A DNA stretch of 64,000 nucleotides from Bacteroidota bacterium (GTDB lineage Bacteria > Bacteroidota > Bacteroidia > Bacteroidales > Lentimicrobiaceae), in the NCBI GenBank assembly GCA_023417935.1, contig JAEZDY010000044.1:1-64000 (forward strand), written 5' to 3'. The notes under the pieces were generated by a model that saw only the letters and a list, made by a program, of their open reading frames with translations, was not told where the DNA came from and searched no databases. Both the position numbers and the translations under genes were made by a program. Numbering within the stretch: the stretch's first letter is position 1; every line of letters starts with the position of its first letter. Of this stretch, positions 43,502 through 52,426 are shown piece by piece.

Positions 43502-44101
43502 TCAGTCAACAATTGAATCTATTGACAAGGGTTTTGAAAAATCAATATAGAGCATACTGTTGATCAATATAAATGATTCAAATTCCCTGAAATTATCCAT
43601 AGATATTTCCTTTTCGAATATCTTACCCGTTTCTAGTAATCTGGATCGCGCGGTCCCTCTTAAAAGGGGAGTGGCAGGAGTATACCACTTGCTGTGTTGT
43701 GAAAAAGCAATGTTGGTAAAACTGGTATCTGTTATCATTTTATTTTTTACAATGAGTATTTCATCGCAGTAACCTTTATGCAACAATAACTCATTGAGCA
43801 GGTTCCTGTCGCTGAATTTATAACAATAGTCAATTGTATCACTATTAACAAGCTTAAGCGTTTGGATGTTCCTGGGTTTATAATTGTCATATTGTGCTTT
43901 AAAAGAGGTGTTGGAATAATCAACTCTGCATTTAACTACACCTGACATAAAAAGAGGTGGAACAACAATCATATCTTCAATCACAGGTAAAAAGATCCTG
44001 CTATAGAAATGGCTCAATGTATTTGCCATTCTCTCACGATGGTACCCGAGATTTTGCGGAATTCCATCTACTATTTTAATAGTTTCAAAAAATCGGAACA
44101 T
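43502..44101 (-). CDS. class IV aminotransferase, PabC-like
   Basis: About 199 residues from MFRFFETIKIVDGIPQNLGY, the usual opening; a longer frame upstream lies inside pabB. Class IV PLP enzymes include aminodeoxychorismate lyase (PabC), which makes 4-aminobenzoate for folate. The PLP Lys is in YCYKFSDRNLLNEL and the second signature is CDEILIVKNKMITDTSFTNI, followed by PATPLLRGTARSRLL. It overlaps pabB by 17 bp, so PabC is the best call, although slightly shorter than usual (about 270 in E. coli, about 200 in Bacteroidetes). Confidence 0.82.
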   Translation of the reverse strand: MFRFFETIKIVDGIPQNLGYHRERMANTLSHFYSRIFLPVIEDMIVVPPLFMSGVVKCRVDYSNTSFKAQYDNYKPRNIQTLKLVNSDTIDYCYKFSDRNLLNELLLHKGYCDEILIVKNKMITDTSFTNIAFSQHSKWYTPATPLLRGTARSRLLETGKIFEKEISMDNFREFESFILINSMLYIDFSKPLSIDSIVD

Positions 44102-45077
44102 ACACTTTATCAATAAGTTCATTGTATTCATCGAGAGGATCACTTAAAGCAGTTATCCCTCCACCACTCTTAAAAAAGAACTTATCACCCGATCTCTCGA
44201 TGAACCTGATTGAAACTGCCGTTTCAAGATTTTTACCGTCGAAGTAACCAAAAATACCAGTATAATATCCCCTTTGGTAAATCTCTATCTGATTGATCAG
44301 TTCTACAGTTTTTTCTTTTGGAGCACCGGTTACTGATCCGGCAGGCAATAGTGCTGCAATGATTTGTCCAAGGCTGTTTTTATAATCATGCTGGAGTTCT
44401 CCTGTTATGATTGAACTAGCCTGTATAATTTCGCCTTTGTTGGTTGTGATCTTTTCTAAGTACCGAAATTTTTTAACCTCAACATTTGAAGCAACAATGT
44501 TAAGGTCATTACGCAGAAGATCCACTATAGTATTATGCTCGTAAAGCTCTTTCTGATTGCCAAGTAACCTGGCTTCAGCTCCAGGAATGCCGGCAGATAT
44601 CGTTCCCTTCATAGGTCGGGTTTCAATTATGCCGTCCTTAATGCTTATAAACATCTCAGGTGAAAACACTACGAATTCATTCTTAAAAAGCAACTTATAC
44701 CTGGCCTTGCTGAATCTGAATATCTCTTCAAGAGAATAATCTGTTTCAATCTGCGTTCTGAATGTCAGGTTAAGAAGGTAGGTGTCACCTCTTTGCAAGG
44801 CGAGTTTTACCGTGTTAAATGCTTTTTGGTATTCGTTAAAGTCAACCGGGAATACAGTAAACTTTTTCTTTAGGTGATTCGGGCTAATGAATTCACTGTC
44901 ACGATATTCATCAGCATTAGAAAATTCATTAATACTGAAAAAGATGCCTTTTTCAGCTGCTTCTTCAGGTGAAAGTACATGACTGTTTAAGCCGGAAAAA
45001 TCGATAATGAAAAAGAATTTTTCTCCTTTAGCAGCGAGGTCAGAAATCTTTTCAATTACTTTGTTGCTAATATTCAT
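44085..45077 (-). CDS. pabB: aminodeoxychorismate synthase component I
   Basis: PabB aminates chorismate to 4-amino-4-deoxychorismate using ammonia from PabA. The 330-residue protein is the short form lacking most of the N-terminal domain of TrpE/PabB. The chorismate-binding core is visible: TYLLNLTFRTQIETDYSLEE, FSPEMFISIKDGIIETRPMK then GTISAG, LLRNDLNIVA, GSVTGAPKEKTVELI and FFKSGGGITALSDPLDEYNE. The lyase gene overlaps its end and pabA is divergent 25 bp upstream, so all folate-branch 4-aminobenzoate genes cluster here. Confidence 0.92.
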   Translation of the reverse strand: MNISNKVIEKISDLAAKGEKFFFIIDFSGLNSHVLSPEEAAEKGIFFSINEFSNADEYRDSEFISPNHLKKKFTVFPVDFNEYQKAFNTVKLALQRGDTYLLNLTFRTQIETDYSLEEIFRFSKARYKLLFKNEFVVFSPEMFISIKDGIIETRPMKGTISAGIPGAEARLLGNQKELYEHNTIVDLLRNDLNIVASNVEVKKFRYLEKITTNKGEIIQASSIITGELQHDYKNSLGQIIAALLPAGSVTGAPKEKTVELINQIEIYQRGYYTGIFGYFDGKNLETAVSIRFIERSGDKFFFKSGGGITALSDPLDEYNELIDKVYVPIF

Positions 45078-45101
45078 AGTTTACCGGCAAATAGATATTG
45101 A

Positions 45102-45674
45102 ATGATAAAAGTATTCCTTTTAGATAATCACGATAGCTTTACATATAACCTGGCAGCATTGTTAAGGAAGTCAGACTCTGTGAAACTAACCATCAATGTT
45201 CCTGAACTAACTGACCTATCAGAATTGTCGTTCTTTGATAAAATAGTCTTTTCTCCAGGTCCCGGCTTGCCTTCTGAATTTCCTCTGATGCGTGAAATAC
45301 TAGACAAATACAAACAAAGCAAAAGCATTTTGGGCGTATGCCTTGGCCACCAGTTTATTGGTGAGTATTTCGGAGCAAATTTAGGTAATCTGCAATCTGT
45401 TAGTCATGGTCAAATTAAAAAACTAAATATTCTCCATAATGGCAGTAAATTGTACATGGGGATTCCTGATAAAAGTGAGATAGGATTATACCATTCATGG
45501 TATGTGGCAAAAGACAACTTGCCAGAATGCCTGACAATTACCGCAGAGTGTGAAGATCATAAGATTATGAGCATGGAACACAAGGAATATGATATTCAAT
45601 CAGTACAATTTCATCCTGAATCGTTTATGACGCAATATGGCACGGTCATGATCAGTAACTGGCTGAAAGCTTGA
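45102..45674 (+). CDS. pabA: glutamine amidotransferase, aminodeoxychorismate/anthranilate synthase component II
   Basis: A 190-residue class I glutaminase providing ammonia to PabB. Motifs are LLDNHDSFTYNLAALLRKS (5-23), FSPGPGLPSEFPLM (49-62), nucleophile Cys in ILGVCLGHQFIGEYFG (about 79) and His/Glu in VQFHPESFMTQYG (about 170). The sequence alone does not separate PabA from TrpG; the divergent pairing with pabB and no trp genes favour PabA, perhaps shared with TrpE. Confidence 0.9.
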   Translation: MIKVFLLDNHDSFTYNLAALLRKSDSVKLTINVPELTDLSELSFFDKIVFSPGPGLPSEFPLMREILDKYKQSKSILGVCLGHQFIGEYFGANLGNLQSVSHGQIKKLNILHNGSKLYMGIPDKSEIGLYHSWYVAKDNLPECLTITAECEDHKIMSMEHKEYDIQSVQFHPESFMTQYGTVMISNWLKA

Positions 45675-45685
45675 GAATAAAAACT

Positions 45686-45693
45686 TATATTTG
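45686..45693 (+). promoter_or_regulatory. candidate -7 box (TATATTTG) for the YkoF-PnuC-NadR cluster
   Basis: TAnnTTTG match 22 bp before the first gene of the cluster. The short leader leaves no room for a thiamine or NAD riboswitch. Confidence 0.45.
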
Positions 45694-45714
45694 CACATTT
45701 AAATCTAAAATACC

Positions 45715-45960
45715 ATGTTAATCTCAGTTGAAATTTCCTACTATCCGCTAAAAGAAGAATTTAAAGCACCGATCCTGAAATTTATTGATGAGCTCAATTT
45801 GAATAAAAATATCATTGTTAAAACAAATACCATGGCAACCCAGGTGTTTGGTGAATTTGATGAGGTAATGGGTACTGTCACGAATTGCATCAAAAATGCC
45901 TTTGAATTACCTCATTCTGTGTTTGTAATGAAAGTAATTAACGCAGATCTTCGCAGTTAA
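45715..45960 (+). CDS. YkoF/MTH1187-type thiamine-binding protein
   Basis: An 81-residue ferredoxin-like single domain. MLISVEISYYPLKEEFKAPI, the central IIVKTNTMATQVFGEFDEVM and the ending SVFVMKVINAD match the small thiamine/hydroxymethylpyrimidine-binding (Ykof or MTH1187) group. Cytoplasmic, with no signal. Only 6 bp separate it from the PnuC gene, which suggests that the ligand handled by this transport cluster may be thiamine or a related vitamin. Confidence 0.75.
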   Translation: MLISVEISYYPLKEEFKAPILKFIDELNLNKNIIVKTNTMATQVFGEFDEVMGTVTNCIKNAFELPHSVFVMKVINADLRS

Positions 45961-45966
45961 GCGGTA

Positions 45967-46599
45967 ATGGATTTGTTTAACCAGATTCTAAACGACCTTC
46001 GTAATACCGGTTACCTGGAAATTATTGCAGTAATCACAGGCATTGGAAGTGTTTGGTTTGCCAGGCGTGAAAGCATACTTGTTTATCCGGTTGGTATTGT
46101 GAGTGTGCTTCTCTATGTTTATATCTGTTTCAATGCCCAATTGTTTGCTGAAGCCGGGGTCAACATATTTTATTTCTTTATGAGTGTTTATGGCTGGTAT
46201 CACTGGACTCACAAAAATGGCAAGGTGATAACACGTGAAATATCTATGAACACAACCAAAGAGCAAATACTTGGGATTGTAATGACTGTTGTTGCTTTTT
46301 TTGCGATTATCGCATTAGTATGGTGGTTCAACAAAGATAATGTGGCATATATGAGTTCCTATGTACCTTACATTGATTCATTTACAACAGCAATCTTTGT
46401 CGTTGGTATGTGGCTGATGGCACTTAAAAGAGTTGAGAACTGGATATACTGGATTGTAGGCGATTTGATATCTATACCTCTGTATATTAGCAGAGGGCTG
46501 GTATTAACGAGTGTTCAGTTCGCGGTTTTTTTGGTAATAGCTTTGCTTGGTTATTTAGAATGGCGAAAAAGATGGTATCAAAGAAACCTATCCGTATAG
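45967..46599 (+). CDS. pnuC: PnuC-family vitamin transporter
   Basis: A 210-residue inner-membrane protein with about seven helices. EIIAVITGIGSVWFARRESI (residues 18-37), PVGIVSVLLYVYICFNAQLF, FYFFMSVYGWYHWTHKNGK and the late NWIYWIVGDLISIPLYISRG are family hallmarks. PnuC proteins move nicotinamide riboside or, as PnuT, thiamine by facilitated diffusion, with trapping by a kinase. The 40-bp overlap with a NadR-type kinase favours nicotinamide riboside, the YkoF neighbour favours thiamine; I leave both open. Confidence 0.9.
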   Translation: MDLFNQILNDLRNTGYLEIIAVITGIGSVWFARRESILVYPVGIVSVLLYVYICFNAQLFAEAGVNIFYFFMSVYGWYHWTHKNGKVITREISMNTTKEQILGIVMTVVAFFAIIALVWWFNKDNVAYMSSYVPYIDSFTTAIFVVGMWLMALKRVENWIYWIVGDLISIPLYISRGLVLTSVQFAVFLVIALLGYLEWRKRWYQRNLSV

Positions 46600-47111
46600 C
46601 TTTAACAGGACCTGAGTCAACAGGTAAATCATTATTGTGCCAACAATTGGCTGAGCACTTTAATGAACCGTGGGTCCCTGAATATTCACGTGAGTATCTC
46701 TCTGATTTGAGAAGTGATTATAATTTCGGAGATATTTTAGCCATTGCCCATGGGCAGTTTGAAAGGGAATTAATCCAGTTGAAGAATGCACGGGAGTTTC
46801 TATTTTGTGATACCGATTTTATGGTTACACATATCTGGTGCATGGTGAAATATGGTAAATCACATGATTGGATAACAAATATGGCGGCCAAACATCCTTA
46901 TGATTACACTTTGCTATGCAATATTGACCTTCCATGGGAGTTTGATCCCCTAAGGGAAAATCCACATAACCGCGAATACCTGCTCGGTTTATACACCAAA
47001 GAACTTTCATCGCGCAATATTCCATTTTCTGTAGTAGAAGGTACTGGTATTAAGCGACTTAATAATGCTATCAAAATCCTTGAAAAACAAGGAATTATTC
47101 CTGCAGGTTAG
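46560..47111 (+). CDS. NadR-type P-loop nucleoside/vitamin kinase
   Basis: A 183-residue ATPase similar to the ribosylnicotinamide kinase domain of NadR. Walker A is IALTGPESTGKSLLCQQLAE (about 13-32); EPWVPEYSREYLSDL is the typical substrate-site segment; FCDTDFMVTHIW is the Walker-B-like strand and DLPWEFDPLRENP the lid. It lacks the NadR adenylyltransferase and DNA-binding domains. It would phosphorylate the substrate brought in by the overlapping PnuC gene and trap it in the cell. Confidence 0.85.
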   Translation: MAKKMVSKKPIRIALTGPESTGKSLLCQQLAEHFNEPWVPEYSREYLSDLRSDYNFGDILAIAHGQFERELIQLKNAREFLFCDTDFMVTHIWCMVKYGKSHDWITNMAAKHPYDYTLLCNIDLPWEFDPLRENPHNREYLLGLYTKELSSRNIPFSVVEGTGIKRLNNAIKILEKQGIIPAG

Positions 47112-47151
47112 CTTAAAGGATCAAACATGCTTATCCTTGTTTAGTATTCCT

Positions 47152-47159
47152 TACCTTTG
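47152..47159 (+). promoter_or_regulatory. candidate -7 box (TACCTTTG) for the polysaccharide cluster
   Basis: TAnnTTTG match 16 bp before the glycosyltransferase at 47176. Confidence 0.45.
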
Positions 47160-47175
47160 AAGTTTTTGATTCCGT

Positions 47176-48336
47176 ATGATATCTAAAGTCAATAAGCACA
47201 TACTTTTCCTGACACGATGGTATCCATCTGATGTTGACCCAATGCTTGGCTTATTTGTTCGAAATCATGCCATAGCAGCAGGCCAGGCAGGCTATAAGAT
47301 CACGGTAGCTTATATTTCAGCATCACAGGATATATCATCTAAAGAGAATAAAGATAGTTTTATCGGGGTTTCAACAGTAGTTAAGGATAATTTAACCGAG
47401 GTTATCGTCTACTACAAGAGCGATAGTATTTTCAATCCGCTAATTCAATTAATGGCCTGGATTAAAGCTGTTAACGTGGCTATCAAAACCAATGGAAAAC
47501 CGGATGCAGTGCATGCACATATTCTTACAAGAACCGCCTTTATTGCAATGGTGTTGTCAATATGGTATCGTGTGCCCTACATGATTACTGAGCATTGGTC
47601 CCGGTACTTCGCTGAAAACCCAGGTTATACCGGATTTCTCAGGAAAATAATAACTAAAATGGTTGTAAAAAAAGCCACAGCAGTAACAGTTGTTTCTAAG
47701 AGGCTCTATCATGCTATGCAACGTAATGGTTTGAATTTCAAGTTGAATATATTGCCTAATGTTGTTGATACTGATGTTTTCAGAATTAATGAAAACCGTA
47801 ACAAAACATTCAGGTTTATCAGCATATCCTGCTTTGAGGAACAGTCAAAGAATCTGAAGATGATCATTGATGCTGCCAGTCGTTTAAGTGAATATGATAG
47901 TGATTTCCAGATTGTATTTGTTGGCGATGGCACTGACCGGGGAATGATTGAGAAGTATGCTGTCGATAAGGCTGTAGAAGCTGTTTTTACAGGTACTTTA
48001 AGTCCTGAAGGTACAGCCTCCATTCTAGGGCAGTCTCATTGTCTGGTATTGAGTAGTAACTATGAAACGTTCGGTATAGTTGCATATGAAGCCTTATTGT
48101 GTGGAATACCTGTAATTACTACCGATGTGGCTGATTTGAAAGAGGTAATTAATAATAATAATGGTAAAATTATCCCAGTAGGTGATACTGTTGCTTTGGC
48201 TGCTGCAATGCTTGAAGTGAAGCAGAACTATAAGAAATATAACCCGGTTTTATTGAGAGAGAGTGTTTTCGATATTTGCAGCAACGCGTCAGTATCCGAC
48301 AGGTTAAATCAATTATATAAACAAATGACTGATTAG
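47176..48336 (+). CDS. GT4-family glycosyltransferase
   Basis: A 386-residue GT-B retaining glycosyltransferase acting on envelope polysaccharide. The N-terminal acceptor domain starts HILFLTRWYPSDVDPMLGLF (8-27) and has VHAHILTRTAF and TEHWSRYF. The C-terminal donor domain has NVVDTDVFRIN, ISCFEEQSKNLKMIIDA, the VFVGDGTDRG segment and the catalytic E-x7-E region SSNYETFGIVAYEALLCGIP. It is the first of three plus-strand genes for surface glycan assembly. Confidence 0.9.
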   Translation: MISKVNKHILFLTRWYPSDVDPMLGLFVRNHAIAAGQAGYKITVAYISASQDISSKENKDSFIGVSTVVKDNLTEVIVYYKSDSIFNPLIQLMAWIKAVNVAIKTNGKPDAVHAHILTRTAFIAMVLSIWYRVPYMITEHWSRYFAENPGYTGFLRKIITKMVVKKATAVTVVSKRLYHAMQRNGLNFKLNILPNVVDTDVFRINENRNKTFRFISISCFEEQSKNLKMIIDAASRLSEYDSDFQIVFVGDGTDRGMIEKYAVDKAVEAVFTGTLSPEGTASILGQSHCLVLSSNYETFGIVAYEALLCGIPVITTDVADLKEVINNNNGKIIPVGDTVALAAAMLEVKQNYKKYNPVLLRESVFDICSNASVSDRLNQLYKQMTD

Positions 48337-48383
48337 CATCAGGCAGATTAAATCAATAATAATAACAAAATACCGGCAAGCCT

Positions 48384-50078
48384 ATGACTGTAAAAGATTA
48401 TTCTGAAGGTTTAAGATTTGCTGTCATGGTAAATACCATGCAAGTACAATGCTGGCAGTATGAATCAATTGAATCCTTACTTGCTGAGCAGGGAATTACA
48501 CCTGTACTTGTTATTTGCTGTGATCAGGAGGGTATTAAGAAAGACTCTCTGTTGAAGCGTATAAAAAATTACCAATGGAATAATCTCCTGTTCAAGAAGT
48601 ATTACCAAATTTTCTTTCGTCCGGATTCTTTTAAATCAAGAAGAATTGATGGACTGCTGAAAAATATCCCGGTAATTACATGCAGGACTAAAAAGAAGAA
48701 GGTTAGCGAATTTTTCAGTGAGGATGATATAAAACGAATAAAGAACTATAATCCTGATTTTATCCTTAAGTTTGGCTTTGGTATTATAAGGGGAGAAATA
48801 CTAACATGTTGCCCAATGGGTATTTGGTCATTTCATCATGATGATGAACAAAAATACCGAGGCGTGCCACCTTCATATTGGCCGATTCAAAACAACGACC
48901 CAAAAACCGGTGCAATACTGCAAAGACTGACTGAAAAGCTTGATAGTGGTATTATACTTCGAAAAGGCCTCTTTAAAACCATCAACCATTCATGGAAGGC
49001 TAATCTGGATCAGTCAATAAATCTCTCAAAAAACTGGCCTGCTGATGTTTGTCGCGAAATAATCATTCAGAAAACTTTTCCTGAGCCTTCTGAGGGCGTG
49101 AGTTCGAATGCCCCTATTTATAAATCTCCCGGCAACGTTAGTTTTGTTTTGTTCTTGTTAAAGCAGTTTGCCAACAAGATCAGATTCCATTTTTCTGAGA
49201 TATTTACCTGCGAAATATGGCAGACAGGCCTTATAAAAGCCCGTACTGCAGACATACTAAGTGGATTACAGTTTTCAATTGACGATGAGGAAGTTGACTG
49301 GCTAACAGCCAAAAACAATGATCACTATTATGCTGATGGTTTTGCAATTAAAGATCAGGAAAGATTATTGTTACTGTTTGAAGACTACTCATACAAGGGC
49401 AGAAAAGGCCGTATTTCGTCAGCCTGGTTCAGTGAACGTGAGTCGACTTTTACCAAACCCGTTTCAATGCTCGAAGAGCCATGGCATTTATCTTACCCTT
49501 TCATCCTGAAATACAAAGGCAACATTTATTGCATACCAGAAAGTAAGGAGCGCAGGAACTTAGAGCTTTACCGGCTGGATATTCCTTCCATGAAGCTCAT
49601 ACATGAGCGCACTCTCATTAATAATATCGAAGCCATTGACCCTACAATGGTATATCATCAAAATTACTGGTACTTGTTTTTTACTTCAGGTGATGCAACC
49701 AATGTTGAACTTAATATATGGCATGCTGAAAACTTTGAAGATGAGTTTGTGCCACATGTTCTGAATCCGGTGAAATCAAAAGTAGGTAATTCACGACCTG
49801 CTGGTCCTTTGTTTTATCTTGATGGCAAATTATACAGGCCGGCACAGGATTGTTCACGTACGTATGGGGGAAGGATCATAATAAACGAGGTGAAGATATT
49901 ATCGGATGAGTCGTTTCTTGAAATGGCAGTTAATGTTTTGGAACCTCCCACCGGATTTACAGGTTTGCATAATGTGTCATTTGCGGGCGATTACATGTTT
50001 TTCGATTGCAAACGAATGGCCTTTTCATGGTCAAATTTCTTTTATCAAATAAAACGGAAAACCGGGTTAATCAGATAA
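48384..50078 (+). CDS. formyltransferase-like domain fused to a glycosyl-enzyme-like beta-propeller
   Basis: A 564-residue protein. Residues 1-220 resemble the formyltransferase fold (LKFGFGIIRGEILTCCPMGI; WSFHHDDEQKYRGVPPSYWP; TEKLDSGIILRKG), with the hydrolase-type HHDD in place of the canonical HPSLLP block. Residues about 290-545 form a five-bladed-propeller pattern (LLLLFEDYSYKGRKGRISSA; ESKERRNLELYRLD; SRPAGPLFYLDGKLYRPAQD), the region I associate with GINT1-like N-terminal domains. Together with its GT4 and flippase neighbours it probably modifies a sugar precursor. The exact reaction is unknown. Confidence 0.65.
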   Translation: MTVKDYSEGLRFAVMVNTMQVQCWQYESIESLLAEQGITPVLVICCDQEGIKKDSLLKRIKNYQWNNLLFKKYYQIFFRPDSFKSRRIDGLLKNIPVITCRTKKKKVSEFFSEDDIKRIKNYNPDFILKFGFGIIRGEILTCCPMGIWSFHHDDEQKYRGVPPSYWPIQNNDPKTGAILQRLTEKLDSGIILRKGLFKTINHSWKANLDQSINLSKNWPADVCREIIIQKTFPEPSEGVSSNAPIYKSPGNVSFVLFLLKQFANKIRFHFSEIFTCEIWQTGLIKARTADILSGLQFSIDDEEVDWLTAKNNDHYYADGFAIKDQERLLLLFEDYSYKGRKGRISSAWFSERESTFTKPVSMLEEPWHLSYPFILKYKGNIYCIPESKERRNLELYRLDIPSMKLIHERTLINNIEAIDPTMVYHQNYWYLFFTSGDATNVELNIWHAENFEDEFVPHVLNPVKSKVGNSRPAGPLFYLDGKLYRPAQDCSRTYGGRIIINEVKILSDESFLEMAVNVLEPPTGFTGLHNVSFAGDYMFFDCKRMAFSWSNFFYQIKRKTGLIR

Positions 50079-50081
50079 ACT

Positions 50082-51347
50082 ATGCTGCGCAATCTGCTTT
50101 CCACAACTGCTTCACGACTTATTATCGCCTTAATAAACCTGGGGATAATATGGATATGTGCAAGATACCTTGGAGCTGAAATACTTGGAACTATCTCACT
50201 GATTGTTCTCGGTATAAGCATAATACAGCTAGTTACAGCAGTTTTGGCAGGAAGCGCACTGGTATACCAAACATCAAGAAATTCTCTTGCTGAGCTGCTT
50301 ATAATAGCCTGGATTTGGATAGCAGTAGCCGGTGTCCCTGTTTGGTTAATACTCAGGGCATTTTCACTGATACCTGAAGGGTTTGGTACTGATGTTTTAG
50401 TGCTGGCAATCCTGGGAAGTATGATAACTGTAAACCAGAATATATTCCTTGGAAAAGAAAAAGTGAACTGGTTTAACGCACTCGCTGTACTTCAATCATT
50501 GCTGATACTGCTGCCTCTGTTGATTTTTGTTCTGATTGGCAATTGGTATAATACACAAGCTTATGTAACTGCCCAGTATATCAGTATGAGCTCAATGGCA
50601 ATGGTAGGAGTATGGGTTAATTTCCCGTCATTAAAAGATTTCAGGTGGCCTCGCATGAGTATAGTAATGGAATCTTTCAGCTATGGGGGTTATCTTCAGG
50701 CAGCTAACTTCCTTCAGCTTTTTAATTACAGGTTAAGTTATTATATAATCGAGAAATTCTTCGACAGGGCAACTCTAGGTGTGTTTTCTGTTGGTGTGCA
50801 AATAGCTGAAAGCGTGTGGATTATTGGCAGAAGCATGGCAGTTCTACTTTTTTCACGTATTTCCAATAGCAGGGATCATAATTACTCAGTGCTGCTGACT
50901 GTACAGTTTATAAAGCTTACGGGGTTAATTACAATAGCACTGCTTGTTGTTCTGATGCTATTGCCCACAGATTTCTTTGTTTGGGTGTTCAGGAGTGATT
51001 TCAATAATATCAAGCAGGTTATTATTAGTCTGGCACCTGGCATAGTAGCTGTTTCACTTTCTATGATGTTCAGTCACTATTTTTCAGGAACAGGTAAACC
51101 GAAATATAACACCATTTCATCATTGATTGGTTTGGTTTTCACACTCATACTTGGCTTTACTATCATTCCACTATACGGATTGGCAGGAGCTGGCTTAACT
51201 TCATCAATTTCATACCTTTCAGGTACTATATACCAAATTGTCATTTTCATGACGTTAACACATGTAAAATGGAGAGGTTTTATACCAGACAGGGCAGATA
51301 TTGACCTGGCTCTCAAACAGGTGAAGGACATGTTTGCGAAAAGTTAG
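50082..51347 (+). CDS. polysaccharide flippase (Wzx/MATE-like)
   Basis: A 421-residue membrane protein with about 12 helices, shaped like O-antigen/teichoic-acid repeat-unit flippases. MLRNLLSTTASRLIIALINL then GIIWICARYLGAEILGTISL is the typical start; SYGGYLQAANFLQLFNYRLS and FSHYFSGTGKPKYNTISSLI are also characteristic. It is separated by 3 bp from the gene upstream. It would move the lipid-linked product of the cluster to the periplasmic face. Confidence 0.88.
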   Translation: MLRNLLSTTASRLIIALINLGIIWICARYLGAEILGTISLIVLGISIIQLVTAVLAGSALVYQTSRNSLAELLIIAWIWIAVAGVPVWLILRAFSLIPEGFGTDVLVLAILGSMITVNQNIFLGKEKVNWFNALAVLQSLLILLPLLIFVLIGNWYNTQAYVTAQYISMSSMAMVGVWVNFPSLKDFRWPRMSIVMESFSYGGYLQAANFLQLFNYRLSYYIIEKFFDRATLGVFSVGVQIAESVWIIGRSMAVLLFSRISNSRDHNYSVLLTVQFIKLTGLITIALLVVLMLLPTDFFVWVFRSDFNNIKQVIISLAPGIVAVSLSMMFSHYFSGTGKPKYNTISSLIGLVFTLILGFTIIPLYGLAGAGLTSSISYLSGTIYQIVIFMTLTHVKWRGFIPDRADIDLALKQVKDMFAKS

Positions 51348-51397
51348 TTAGTTAATATGGTTTTAACTATTTTTACGGTGCAATAAGAAAAGACTCT

Positions 51398-52366
51398 ATG
51401 CAGTTGAAGGTTTTAACATTCTTGTTTTTGATAATTTGTTCCGCAGTTCGTGGACAGATTGTTGATACAGAGACTCTTGAAAATCACTGCACAACAGCTG
51501 AAGAGCGGGAGTTGTACAATCTTATTGCGGAGTACCGAAAAAGTAATGGCCTTGCTGCTGTTGAATTTTCTAAATCCTTGTCGTACGTTGCAAAGATCCA
51601 TGCTAAAGACCTTTCAATAAACCGCCCCGACTTTGGGGGATGCAATCCTCATAGCTGGTCTGATAAAGGCAACTGGAAGCCATGTTGCTATGCCCGTGAT
51701 GAAAAAAGGCTGGAATGCTTGACTCAAAAACCAAAAGAACTTGCCGGATACAGATACAAAGCTTATGAAGTGGTATACTCTTCAGGTGAAGAAGCCAGGG
51801 CATTTGATGCTTTTTACCTCTGGAAAGATATTGGATTAATGAATGACTACCTTTTAAACCAGGGCAAATGGACTGAGCCATGGAAGGCTATTGGCGTTGG
51901 AATATATGGAGAGTATGCCTGTGTGTGGTTTGGCGAAGGAGCAGATACCCGGGGCATTCCATCTGACTGTAACATTGACACAGGTAATTTTAATACACCA
52001 CCTCATGAAGCAGCAGTTCAGGAAGTTGAGAAACCGCAGGATGTAAATGCTCAGGAAAGTACAGTATCACAGAAAGTTAATGTACATCAAAGTGAGCAAC
52101 ATGGGGATTCACTTATTAAGCCAGCGGATGAACATTTACTTTATTATATAATTATATCGAGCACCAGCTCTGAAGAGCAAGCTATAAAGGAAGTGAAGAA
52201 GATCAAGGATATGGGTTTTCCAAATGCGCTTTATCTTAAGAGCCCTGCTTTTTTCAGGATTGCAGCCGGCAAATACGCTGATGAAGCAAGTGCTTACAGG
52301 GAAATGGAAAAGGTTAGAATACAATATCCAGGTGCATGGTTGTTAAAGCCAACTGTTCACAAATAA
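51398..52366 (+). CDS. secreted CAP-domain protein with C-terminal SPOR domain
   Basis: A 322-residue protein. Signal peptide LTFLFLIICSAVRGQ (cleaved at about 19). CAP/SCP-like domain at about 35-185 (ELYNLIAEYRKSNGLAAVEF; LSYVAKIHAKDLS; WTEPWKAIGVGIYGEYACVWF), rich in Cys. A polar linker is followed by a SPOR domain (about 245-320: YYIIISSTSSEEQAIKEVKK; YLKSPAFFRIAAGKYADEAS), which in other proteins binds denuded septal peptidoglycan. Periplasmic or surface, perhaps at the division site; the CAP activity is unknown. Confidence 0.85.
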   Translation: MQLKVLTFLFLIICSAVRGQIVDTETLENHCTTAEERELYNLIAEYRKSNGLAAVEFSKSLSYVAKIHAKDLSINRPDFGGCNPHSWSDKGNWKPCCYARDEKRLECLTQKPKELAGYRYKAYEVVYSSGEEARAFDAFYLWKDIGLMNDYLLNQGKWTEPWKAIGVGIYGEYACVWFGEGADTRGIPSDCNIDTGNFNTPPHEAAVQEVEKPQDVNAQESTVSQKVNVHQSEQHGDSLIKPADEHLLYYIIISSTSSEEQAIKEVKKIKDMGFPNALYLKSPAFFRIAAGKYADEASAYREMEKVRIQYPGAWLLKPTVHK

Positions 52367-52412
52367 TAATAAATCATTTGGTTTTGCAGAACCCTGTAAA
52401 AATACTTTAGAG

Positions 52413-52420
52413 TATATTTG
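52413..52420 (+). promoter_or_regulatory. candidate -7 box (TATATTTG) for parE
   Basis: TAnnTTTG match only 7 bp before the parE ATG at 52427, so the transcript would start close to the start codon (nearly leaderless) if this is used. Confidence 0.4.
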
Positions 52421-52426
52421 CAACCT

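Noticed and set aside
45660..45714. Thiamine riboswitch ahead of the YkoF-PnuC cluster
   Set aside because: The gap is about 40 bp and has a promoter box but no conserved TPP-riboswitch segments.
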